Shown: piece after piece, positions 1-10,590 of the stretch | How positions within the stretch are numbered: the stretch's first letter is position 1 | How the letters are laid out: each line of letters starts with the position of its first letter | NCBI GenBank assembly: GCA_025093555.1 | Contig: JAIWNF010000007.1 | Span: forward strand, 558,001-622,000 | Direction of reading: 5' to 3' | Source: Circinella umbellata | Taxonomy: Eukaryota > Mucoromycota > Mucoromycetes > Mucorales > Lichtheimiaceae | Length of the DNA: 64,000 bases | Position numbers and translations under genes: made by a program | The notes under the pieces: model-generated | What the model was told of the DNA's origin: nothing | The model's input: only the letters and a program-made list of their open reading frames with translations | The model's database searches: none

Positions 1-915
1 TAATGTGTTTATGATATTTATAAAATAGAACACTTATGATGGTCTTTACGTACTAATCTAACAATAATAAAGCAACAAGCGATCTATTAGATTGACTCTG
101 TATAACACAATAGCAATCACTAAAGCGGTTTCTAACCACGAACAGTAGTTACGTAGATACCCATCGCATATTTTATTGAAGAGTACAAATCATATTAAGA
201 GTCAGTTATATATGAAAGCTAGTTGTACTTTTATTACCAAACTCGAATACGTAACTTAAAATATAAAATATGATTCTACCACCTTGGTTTCTGCTTTTGC
301 ATACTACAAGTATGATGTGAACACGTACCTAAACCTCCTTATTTCTTATATTATCGGAGGGGGGGGATAAAGAGAACATAGTAGTTATAGTTATAAATAA
401 GTAAGCTTTTTCTTCGTTGCTAAAAAACAACGAATTTATTTTTAAGGGATAATAATGATAGATTGTGCTGTTGAAATAAGCAGTAGCTTGTTTTACTAAT
501 AAACTCTGCTTTACGTAGTTACAACTATGACTACTTTTATGATATTCTGCAATACAAGAAGAACAACTCTAAAACTTCATGATACACATCATCATTTACA
601 GAATTGTTTATAAAACAAAAGATAAAAAAAAAACGTGGTTACTATAAGCAATTTAAAGTATCTTGCTTTTATGTTTATGTTTTTTCATACTTCTCTAATA
701 TAAACGCGTAAAAAAGAATTATGGATTAGCTGAGAATAATTTTTTTTTTTTTTGCGATTTGCATAGCATAGGTGAATTTCTCTCATCATCCTATCTCTCT
801 ATTTTATTTTTCTTGCCCGCTCTTTTTTTTTTTTTGTTTCCCTCTTTCATCTTTTGGTTTACTCACATCTCATCAACATATTAAAAACGTCAACGTGCTT
901 TTCGATAAGACTTCA
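1..915. other. AT-rich intergenic / 5' flank, no gene seen
   Basis: No convincing coding exon is visible. The stretch is AT-rich with a G run near 359-366 and a poly-T tract at 741-752. The last 150 bases are pyrimidine-rich and probably form the promoter and 5' UTR of the PKA regulatory subunit gene that follows. Confidence 0.6.
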
Positions 916-2722
916 ATGACAGTGGAAAATAACTTTTCGTTTTCATATGCAGATGAATACACGCAATTACTTACCGAGTTGCACTCGGATTACTGCCGAG
1001 ACCAACCTGAAGATGTTTTGCAGTATTGTGCCAACTTTTTCAACAGAAAACTTGAGGAACAACGAGTAATGCTGCGTGAACAACAACGAGGAGCTCCCAT
1101 GTTTCAAGGTAATTATATATGTATATATGTATATATATTATATCTCTATTCATTTCTTTTAAATGGGTTATGTGCTTATGTGGTTCCTGTTATTTATTGT
1201 TGTTGGGGTAAAAGGAAAAAAAAACAAAAAACAAAAAAGAGGTACCGAGAGGTTTATTAAACGTAAAATATTTTTCTGGTACCCATTTATATGTAAATAT
1301 ATTATTCAAATATATAAACGTGTGTGTGTGTGTGTGTGTGTTGTGTTATATATACATGGAACAAGAACAATCACGTAACTTTATAATTACTAATTTAATT
1401 TTATTAATAATTTTCTCTTATATTTAGCAAATGAGTTTCATCCATTAGCTGGTAACGGCACCTCAGATACCCCAAGTATGCAAGGTCATCCAATGGATAG
1501 TGATGATCATCGTGAAGAAGATGAAGAAATTGAAGATTATGACGACGACGACTTTGATGATGAAGTACGGGATAAGTTTACTACAGCACCTTTATCATCC
1601 TTACCTCCGCCATCGTACAATCGTGACCGCCGAACCTCAGTCAGTGCCGAATCCATGGCTCCAACCCATGGACATGACTTTGTCAAACAAGTCATACCTA
1701 AAACTGAAGATCAATGTCAACGTATTCGAACCAGTGTTGGAAACAATTTCTTGTTTAAAAATCTGGATGAAGAACAATATCAAGACGTCGTTAATGCTAT
1801 GGCAGAAAAACATGTTAGTGTTGGACAAACCATTATTGAACAGGGCGGTGTAGGTGATTTCTTTTACGTGGTAGAATCAGGGACGTTTGACTGTTACATT
1901 AGTAAATCCAATGATAATGGTCTTCCACCGACCAAAGTAACAAGCTATGAAGCAGGTGGAAGCTTTGGTGAATTGGCTTTAATGTATAACGCACCTCGTG
2001 CTGCCACTATTTTGGCCACATCCGACGCGGTCTTGTGGGCATTGGACCGTGTGACCTTCCGTACTATTTTGATGGAAAATACTTCGAGAAAACGTCGCAT
2101 GTATGAAGCTTTTCTTGAAGAAGTGCCACTTTTAAAATCACTTGAACCTTATGAGCGACATAAGATTGCTGACGCGCTTGATACCGTTTACTTTGATCAA
2201 GGTGAAAAAGTTATGACTGAAGGTGATGTAGGTGATCGTTTTTATATTATTGAGTCTGGTGATGCTGGCTTTTACAAACTTGGCACGGATGGTATTACAC
2301 AACAAGAAGTCAATATACTTGGTAGAGGCAGTTATTTTGGAGGTAGGAAAGAAAGTTTTATTTGTTTTCCCTGTAGTATTTTTTTCTGCGATACAGGGAT
2401 TTTATATGTTTTTTTTCCCATAGCTCTCTTTCTCCTCTGCTACACTCATTTACTTCCCAAAAAAAAAAAAAAAGCTTATTGGCACGTGGCATTTACGCTT
2501 TGAACAAATACTCATGAGTTTTTTTTTGTGTAATATACTATTATAGAGCTTGCCTTATTAAATGACACACCGCGTGCAGCAACTGTTGTTGCACAGAGTC
2601 GTTTGAAATGCGCGACTCTTGGTAAAAAGGCTTTTACACGTCTTCTTGGACCAGTATTAGAGATCTTAAAACGTAACTCTGAAAACTATCATGCAATCAT
2701 TAATCAACAACAACAACGATAG
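916..2722 (+). CDS. pkaR: cAMP-dependent protein kinase regulatory subunit
   Basis: The product holds the PKA catalytic subunit inactive until cAMP binds. Three exons (916-1108, 1428-2342, 2547-2722) join in phase into about 427 residues. The N-terminus (about 13-50, from [20 protein letters not shown]) fits the dimerisation/docking helix pair. An acidic linker follows, then the inhibitor site RRTSVSAE near residue 132. Its phosphorylatable serine marks a type II-like, autophosphorylated regulatory subunit. Two cyclic-nucleotide-binding domains follow; the phosphate-binding cassettes are [14 protein letters not shown] in the first and [14 protein letters not shown] in the second, the latter split by intron 2. 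Reading past the intron-2 donor gives a false 341-residue open frame, so the intron is needed to complete the second domain. Intron 1 holds a TG microsatellite (about 1320-1340). The ATG at 916 is the first giving a sensible docking domain; an in-frame open extension to 772 lacks an ATG. Orthologue of yeast Bcy1. Confidence 0.95.
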
Positions 2723-3886
2723 ATATCCTAAAAATCCTTTTCCTTCTTCTCATAAACTCCATCCCAAAAATATATAAACCTTTTTATTACCCTCGTTTCA
2801 TTTCTCTTGTTTTTTTTCTTTACTCTCCATTTTCCTATTCTTTATGGCTCCCATCCTCGATGTTATCTTTTAAATATGTGTGTGTCGGCCCTTACAAAAA
2901 AAAAAGATATAAAAGAGTGACCCCTCCCAATAATAATCCTCTTTACAAATATTGATTGTGAGTGTATTATTTTTTTTTCTCGATTAAATACATTTTTCTT
3001 TAGACGCTTCTTTATTATATACACATAGACATTTTATTGTTTGTCAATTTATCATTGTTATTGTATTTTAATTGCAATGTACCGATTAAGTTACTTTTTT
3101 TTTTCAGGTATATTTTTTTTTTCCCTTCAAATTCCCCTGAAAATATTTAGGGAATGAAGTTCTTCAGTGTTAATGAGAGAGACGACCCAAGAAAACGTCA
3201 GAAGTGTGTGATGCTAGGTTGTGTAACAATCATAGCAACGATCATGTTCATAATACAGCGACTGCTTCAATTCAAATCGGTAAGCTTCATGATCCTGTAT
3301 ATGCAGGGATTGGAGCACGTAGAGTAATATTCAGGACAAGCTTACGACATTTTATCTGCGTTTTTATATCTAGATCAGACACATGTATTCAAAAAAAAAA
3401 AAACTCAAGAGACAACAACCTCAGCAAAGCAAATCTCTGGATTTATTTACTTTTATATATATATATATATAATAGAACATTAGTTTGTAATTATCCTATA
3501 ACACTATAAAAAAATAAGGGGTTGAAAAGATGAAGTTGTGTAAACTGGTAGTATTAGATAATTGGAAGTTAAAGATGAGATATAACAGTTTGTTTTTGGT
3601 TTGGAAGCAATCATATATTATAGCTTCCTTTCTTTGGGACCCCCCCCTCTCTCTCTTTCTCTCACTTACTCCTCATTCCTTCGCCTAATCTCTTTCATTT
3701 TTTTTCAGGTCCCTTTCTCTTCATACCCCTTTATTTAGAGGATCTAAGCAAAATAAAAAAAAAAAAAAACTTTAAGGATCAGGGAGTTATTTTTTTTTTT
3801 TCATAGATACTCTCTTTCTTTTTTTTACACTTTTTTTCTTTTTCTTTCTTATATCTTATATTTCTTTTTATTAATAATACCAAATA
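2723..3886. other. Intergenic region, 3' UTR then septin promoter
   Basis: No supported gene. The first 300 bases are pyrimidine-rich and likely the 3' UTR of the PKA gene. An open frame at 3204-3509 has low-complexity composition and no recognisable domain. From about 3640 to 3870 the + strand is dominated by C/T tracts, typical of a fungal promoter/5' UTR just upstream of the septin start. Confidence 0.5.
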
Positions 3887-5724
3887 ATGACCGTTTCATC
3901 ACCTACCGAAGTTGCACCTCCACCTCCACCTGTCCCAATCACTTCAACAGGCACTGGTATTGCTAATTTGCCTAATCAGCGTCATAAAATAGTTGCGAAA
4001 AATGGCGCCAATTTCACTTTGATGGTTTGTGGTATGTCGCTGCTTGATGTTGATGTTTATCTTGTTTGTCTCTTTCTTTTTATTTCCGGAATGTGCATTA
4101 TGTACTAAATGGCTATCATGTAAATGTACAGGTGAATCGGGTGTAGGAAAGACTACCTTCGTCAATACCTTGTTTACATCTACAATTAAGGAGCCCAAGA
4201 TTCTTAGCAAGCGTCGATTGCGTCCACCAAATAAGACTGTACAGATTCAAATTACCAAGGCTGGTAAGATAATGATCGAATGAAAAGAAAGTAAAATAAT
4301 AAGTTATACATACTTACTGACATATAAATTGTTCATATTATTACAATTATAGAACTGGAGGAAAAAATGTTTAAGGTCAAACTGAGCATTATTGATACGC
4401 CTGGTTTTGGTGATTATGTGAACAATCGACATAGTTGGATTCCTATTGTAGACTTTATTGATGACCAACATGAAAAGTACATGAGACAAGAACAACAACC
4501 TAGTCGTGAAGGTGTAGTAGATATGCGTGTTCACGCGTGCTTGTATTTCATCAAGCCTACAGGTCATACCTTGTCTCCATTGGATATTGAGGTAATGAAG
4601 CGTTTAGGCTCCCGGGTCAATCTCATTCCAGTCATTGCAAAAGCTGATACATTAACACCCTCTGATTTGGCCAAGTTTAAACAAAACGTAAGTTGAAAGC
4701 AAAATGACTCCCCTCTGTGTACTCTTTTTTTACTCCTTTTTTTTGTTGTGCATTTACATGTGTGTGTGTTTGTATGTCCGGATGGAATAGAATGGAATGG
4801 GATATATGGGATAAATATTATGGATAGCAGTACTACCATTCTTCCTTTTTTTTGATGTGTGTAAACATGGATCGAAAAGAACAAGAATTGTATGACCCCT
4901 ATTAAAAAAACAAACTAACCCTTTCGCGGATATTTTTTTTATTTTGCTTTCTCCCTCACTCCCCCCCTTTTTCTAACCCCCATCTCCTCATACTTTCTTT
5001 TTACGTATACATGCATGAATACATATCGACACCCCTTAGATTCGAGATGTCATCTCAGCTCAAGAGATTCAAGTCTATTCATGCCCTATTGAAAGTGAAG
5101 ATGAGACGACTACAAAGCGTAATGCCAACATTATGGCTGCATTGCCTTTTGCCGTGATTGGTTCAACTGAAGATGTCATGACGTTAGATGGTCGACGCGT
5201 CAAAGGTCGTCAATATAGTTGGGGTTGTGCTGAAGTGGAAAATGATGATCACTGTGACTTTAGAAAGCTACGTAGTTTATTAATCCGAACTCATATGTTG
5301 GATTTAATTACTACAACTGAAGAGCTTCATTACGAAAACTATCGTCAAACACAAATGGAGACTAGAAAATTCGGTGATCCTCGGTAAATATTTTTATTTA
5401 GCTTATCTTTTGCTGCTGCTATTATAGTGATCGATTCATTCACTTTAACAATGGATGTTAAAATTTATATTGTCTATTTTTAGATCACAACCAACCGAAA
5501 ATGCCAAATTTAAGGAAGAGGAAGAAATGTTACGCAAACGTTTCACTGAACAAGTCAAATCAGAAGAATCTAGGTTCCGTAAATGGGAACAGCAATTGTT
5601 GAGTGAAAGAGATCGTCTACATAAAGAATTGGAACAACAAAGTGAACGTGTTAAAGAATTGCAGGGTGAATTAGATGCTTATTATTATAGTCATCATAAT
5701 TCACCAAGATCTGTTCGAAAATAA
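3887..5724 (+). CDS. Septin GTPase
   Basis: Septins form GTP-binding hetero-oligomeric filaments at septa, hyphal branches and spore-forming sites. Five exons (3887-4031, 4132-4263, 4353-4687, 5040-5383, 5484-5724) give about 398 residues, a normal septin length. A proline-rich N-terminus is followed by the P-loop GESGVGKT (residues 49-56), the G3 motif DTPG (107-110) and the G4 motif AKAD (188-191). The septin unique element near HMLDLI...ELHYENYR follows. The last 75 residues are a charged heptad-like coiled coil (FKEEEEMLRKRFTEQVKSEE), expected for Cdc3/Cdc11/Cdc12-type septins and absent in Cdc10-type. The first intron splits the P-loop codon for Gly49. I cannot assign it firmly to one septin subgroup; it could be Cdc11-like or Cdc12-like. 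Confidence 0.93.
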
Positions 5725-6441
5725 TAATATATAGTTCCACTTAATCCAACTTTCTTACAAAACAACTCCATCTCCTTCTCTGATTTTCTTTTTATATCTC
5801 AAACAAACAAATACCACACTTCTTAGTTAACTTTTTCTCAAGCGAACGAAAAAAGGAAACAAAAGAAGTTTAATAATAAGGAACTTTCATAATTTACGAT
5901 ACACTACATGTTTATTTATTCCCTTCCCTTACCCTTTTTTTTTAGTATCCCTTTTTCTTCCCATATTCGTCGCCTGCTTCTCGCCTTTTGAAATAATTTA
6001 TATAAAAACAGATCATATATTTATCATTATTATTATTATTATTATTATTGTTATCACTATTGCTCCTAGTGCTACTGCTCCTACTGCTTTTATTGTTATT
6101 TTTCTTGCTGTTGCCTGTTAGATCAATTAATCAAATAAGAAAACATCATTATCTTGTTCCTCTGTCATTTGGCTTAAATAGAAAAGCTACGCGGTTATCA
6201 AGTATATAAAGCGTAAATATTGTTCCAGAAACAAGACAAATCATATTATGCACACTTGACAATAGCAAGTAAAAAAAAATGTCATAAACTCAGCATATTT
6301 CTTTGTTTTAGGATTAACCTTCATAGCAGAGTAATAATAATAAACAACAGTTTTTTCTTTTTCTTGCTTACCGATCTCGCTGCTATATTACTATTATTAT
6401 AGTCAAAAAAAAAACAGAATTATCTAATTCATCGAAGTACT
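5725..6441. other. Intergenic, no gene seen
   Basis: Contains a septin 3' UTR-like pyrimidine-rich start, an ATT trinucleotide run near 6025-6048 and AT-rich sequence up to the next gene. No exon-like coding signal was found on either strand. Confidence 0.5.
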
Positions 6442-7419
6442 ATGATGACAACTTATAAGAGAAACTCTAGTGACTGGAGTAGCTCAAGAACTTCCCATTC
6501 TCGATCTAGTAGTTATTCTCCAACCACTAACTTCAGTTGTAATTCTCCTATAACTTCCTCCTCATTTGATAGCATTAACAATAACAGCAATAATAATAAT
6601 ACCAGTACCAATACCATGACACCACCAGCTACTACAACGACGGAAATGTCAGCACGAACAACACCTACTTCTACCAATGTAGTGCCACGATCATACCATA
6701 TACCCTACTCATATTCGCAGCAGCAACAACAAACCCTTAATAATAGCAATAATAATAGCAACAAGTCTCGACAACAATCGCAGCAGCAAAAGCTGCCACC
6801 AAAACGTTTTTTCCCACTAAGTATATCAGACAAACTTAAACGAATACCCGAATCACCTTTATGTTTTTGTGGAGAAGCAGCATTTCGAACAGATTCTGAG
6901 ATGGGCATTATTTACGATTGTCATGCATTGCATAAAAAGGAACGAAAACGTATTTGTGGATTTCATATTCATCAACGTGCGTGGGATGGTTTTCGACGGC
7001 AACTTTTGAAAGGCCAGGATTTAGATCAACATGACCCAGAACTAAGGATATGTCCTTATTTTAATTACACGTTTTGTGTCCTTTTTCATTATATTAATGA
7101 CTATCCGAAAAAGTATCCACCAACACCAAAATGTTTTTGCAACTTACAAGTTATTGTTGCTGAAGTAGAAGATTACGACAAGGATAGCGGTAGTTATTAT
7201 CAACGTATCATTTTTAAATGTCCACATCACAATATCGATGGTGCAAAACCTAAATGTACTTGGTCTTTGAATGCAGAAGAAGTTCCTTTTCGACGACCCC
7301 AATATTTGCTCCATTCAAGAGATCTGGATGAAATGGTAGCACGGTTACGCGCTCGGATGAAAATAAGGGATCAACAAGAAACACCCCCTAGCCGTTTTCA
7401 AAAAAATACGGGCACGTGA
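6442..7419 (+). CDS. Cys/His-rich protein with two GRF-like zinc-binding modules
   Basis: Single-exon frame of 325 residues. The first ~130 residues are low-complexity Ser/Thr/Asn/Gln, probably disordered. Two related Cys/His modules follow. The first begins CFCGEAAF (about residue 140), with later YDCH and RICGFHIHQRAW. The second begins CFCNLQVIV (about 231), with FKCPHH and KCTW. The CxC start, later C..C/H pair and closing aromatic resemble GRF-type zinc fingers, which bind single-stranded nucleic acid in topoisomerase III and APE2, but the spacing is not canonical. The C-terminus (DLDEMVARLRARMKIRDQQ) looks helical. No catalytic domain is visible. Function is unknown; nucleic-acid or protein binding is inference only. 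The preceding ATG codons and uninterrupted frame support the start. Confidence 0.75.
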   Translation: MMTTYKRNSSDWSSSRTSHSRSSSYSPTTNFSCNSPITSSSFDSINNNSNNNNTSTNTMTPPATTTTEMSARTTPTSTNVVPRSYHIPYSYSQQQQQTLNNSNNNSNKSRQQSQQQKLPPKRFFPLSISDKLKRIPESPLCFCGEAAFRTDSEMGIIYDCHALHKKERKRICGFHIHQRAWDGFRRQLLKGQDLDQHDPELRICPYFNYTFCVLFHYINDYPKKYPPTPKCFCNLQVIVAEVEDYDKDSGSYYQRIIFKCPHHNIDGAKPKCTWSLNAEEVPFRRPQYLLHSRDLDEMVARLRARMKIRDQQETPPSRFQKNTGT

Positions 7420-9709
7420 TTTAATCAAATCAGAAATATAGTTTCTGTCGTATGCTTTGGAAATGAAATCGCTTTTAGTATCAACTTTTCTTTTAGTAAC
7501 ACATTTAATACGAATTCAAATAAAAAGTATTGGAACAATAAAACAATTAAAAATTAATAAAAGAATAATAAACGAATATGGTTCAAATGTAACGTGTGGA
7601 TGGAAACCTGTCCGAATCAAATGTAATATTATATAAAATAGTTGTGTGTAAAAATAACATTGTATTATGTGTTCATCCCCAGCTGTTTATATCTATCCAA
7701 GCATCGAGCAGGAAAAAAAGGATGCCATAATTGATATAAAGCCAATTAAAAAAATTGATAAAAAAAGGATGTACATCTTCTCGATGCTATAAACATTATT
7801 CTTGGACTGATAAATCATTTTAAACATAATTAAAAATAATAATCCTTTTAATTCTCACGACTTTCGCCATACTTTCTACCTCTACTCTAAATGGAATGTA
7901 TATATTGTCATTATTAAAGACGTAACCAAAAATAATAATGTAGCTCTTGCTTATTCAATGACACTCGTCTCGTTTATCTCTAATAAGTTATCGTTGAGAT
8001 CTAGTTGGTTAGAAAATGTCGAAGTACTTTTTTTTTTTGTCAAAAATTCAATCATGATGTCAAAATGGTATCTTTCCCGAAAAATGATATAAAGATTACA
8101 TAAAGCAAAATTGTTTAATTTTGTCTCATGATTTGTCTCGTACGTAAAAAAAAACATCAGTAGGGCGAGACATAATTTACCATTCTCTCTTTTATAATGA
8201 TCATGTCAGTGTTAATTGTGCGGAATATTTTATTGTATAATGGATATACATAAAGTGCATGAGGATAAATACAAAAGCGTAGTACATTTACATTCATATA
8301 ATTTACAGGACCTGTATTATGATGGACTTTCTTTTTATCTTTGCTCTTATATTTTACATGTTTATCATCTCATCCAATACTTAAACCAGCAAGTCTGATA
8401 TTGGATTGTTGTTAATCCTGCTCATTGACTATTCAGAACTATTCTCCTGGTATCAGTTTTCTTTCTTGCTATCCTGTTTCTCTTCTGATACCACTCGTAC
8501 CCTCTGGTTAACAAAGATTATTCTGTTGTAATAAGATGAGTCTTTTTTTATCTGCTATTGGTTTTTTTTTCTTTTATCGTCAAGTGTACTGTCAGTCAAT
8601 ATTTTCATCACTGTTACTACTGGTTACAAGAGCCACTTATTACTTTTAAACGATCCATTGTTCAGAGTAAGTAATTAATATGGCCCCTTTATTGGTAACG
8701 GATGATGATGATGGAAATTATATGATATGTACAATTACTTTTGTAAACTGAAGTAGCCCTATGCTGAAAACGTGCAATCCGATTCCTTATTTTTCTTCAA
8801 TTTTGGAAACCCCTGAGTAGCAACACGAAGAAGTGCAAGCATCAACATCAAGGACATAGATCATCTTTATCCTCCACATTGTCAACTGCATCATTTTGCT
8901 TGCGTACGTCGTTATCATTGTTTTCATTAAACAATGGAACATTATAACAAATTAACCTTTGTTTTGTTTTGTTTTGTTTTTAAAAAAAAAGCCCTTCTGC
9001 GCGCAACCTTCGTATAGATTAGATTTCTTATTTTATTTCTCATTTTCATCAATATATCGGTATCCTTCTCTTAATATCTATCATTATGATCACTACCATG
9101 TCTCTCGACACATATTTACACAAATGCATTCCTTTGCATACACTGTACATTTAATCCGTATTCACGTACCTAATTTCAATTGTTTTGTACACTATATGCA
9201 TAATTCCATCCATACACGTGTCTTTAAAAAAAGAAGGAGGGTCTACGCTACGTAACATACGAAAGAAGGTATGGGTTTCATTTGAAAGGAAACACAATGA
9301 ATTCTCGTCACTATATCGTTTTTAGATCAAATCGATCAATATTGAGGCGAATGGAGCGAGCTGGCCAGGTATGGAAAAGTAATTTGTAGCTTTGATATCT
9401 TTGCCTATACTTTTTTCGCATTTAGGAGCTTCAAAATACTTATGAAGTTCACCGTCAATCAATCAATCTACTCTTGTACCTAAGAAACCTAATATACCTC
9501 CTTTTTTGCAATTATAACTGATTTGTATATACATGTATTTTATCATGATAAATTTTTAGATTGATAATATCAATAAAAATAACAAAGCTTACTATACTAG
9601 ATAATTCTTATTGGAATCATTTGTCTGAATGGTTTCACACCCAAGTCTTTTTTTTCGGGGGACACGGATTTACTCTCCATTTTTTTTTTTTCGCCTCCAA
9701 CCTATTACC
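7420..9709. other. 2.3-kb intergenic, no gene seen
   Basis: AT-rich spacer. Open frames at 7951-8157 (-), 8216-8398 (+) and 8959-9255 (+) are short, lack recognisable domains and have the Phe/Tyr/Ile/Lys-rich composition of random AT-rich sequence. I scanned for tRNA-like D- and T-loop signatures and saw none. Confidence 0.5.
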
Positions 9710-10367
9710 ATGACAACAACTGAAAATAACCATGATCATCAAAATTCTTTATCCCGTCGACTCGATGATTTACAAACGTTAACTGCTCGTTTGAAAAATG
9801 ACCAACTACAGTACCAAAAGCTTCATGAGCAGTATACAAGTGACATTTCTCAATTAATGGAATCTACTGACACCTCATCTACTGAATATGAAGAAGCTGC
9901 TAATCAAGTAGACGAAATAAAACGAAAAATCAGTGAACTTTTGGAACGAAAAAAACAAATTCACTCTGAATTACAATTACAAAAACAAGGACGACTTCTG
10001 GATCAGTTGAAACAAATTGATCTGGAAAATGAACTGGCTAGTGTGACTGAACAACATGAGACATTGGTGAAAAAGGATGATTCATTAAGAGCTAGACAAA
10101 AAAGCATGAAGTGTCGAGTGTGTGGAAAGCGAGGTGTTGAGTTTGCTTTGTTACCTTGCTTTCATTTTTGTAAGTTAAAATGATGTATTTAATATACACA
10201 TCCATATTATAGTCATATATATATATATATGTTTATATATATATTACCTATTTAACATACCAGCAATTTAAAATATAGGTTACTGTGAACCATGTGTAAA
10301 AGAAATATCAGTATGTATAATTTGTGATGAATCAAAACAAGGTATTCAAAAAATATATTATGGATAA
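9710..10367 (+). CDS. Small coiled-coil protein with C-terminal RING-type finger
   Basis: Two exons (9710-10169 and 10279-10367) join in phase to 182 residues. Residues ~15-140 are a long charged coiled coil (RRLDDLQTLTARLK..., EIKRKISELLERKKQ). The C-terminus reads CRVCGKRGVEFALLPCFHF, then across the intron CYCEPCVKEISVCIICDES. This gives a compact Cys/His RING of the C3HC4 type (CxxC...C..H..C..C...C..C), as in BIRC/cIAP- and CGRF1-like E3 ligases with a terminal RING. It is probably a ubiquitin E3 ligase that dimerises by the coiled coil; the substrate is unknown. The intron falls inside the Cys codon between the two halves of the RING. An ATG upstream at 9629 in the same frame would add 27 hydrophobic residues and is less likely. 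Confidence 0.82.
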
Positions 10368-10553
10368 ACCTTCTTTATAATTATAGTAAATAAGCTTGCT
10401 TATTCTTTTAATGTAAATGTTGTGTTCACTTTTTCCCTGATCTTCTTCTATCATCCTTCTTAAAAACAAGAAGTTATATAAGATTGTATGTTTGTATTTA
10501 TAATTGAATCAATTGCGAAAAAATATATACAAAAAAAAAAGAAAAAAAATACC

Positions 10554-10584
<31 letters not shown>

Positions 10585-10590
10585 GTGCTC
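10368..10590. repeat. Convergent intergenic spacer with AT microsatellite
   Basis: The spacer between two convergent genes ends in a perfect (AT)n tract at about 10553-10580, next to poly-A tracts. It probably serves both 3' ends. Confidence 0.6.

Noticed and set aside
3204..3509. 101-codon open frame between the PKA and septin genes
   Set aside because: No domain, AT-driven composition and no supporting neighbours; it looks like chance.
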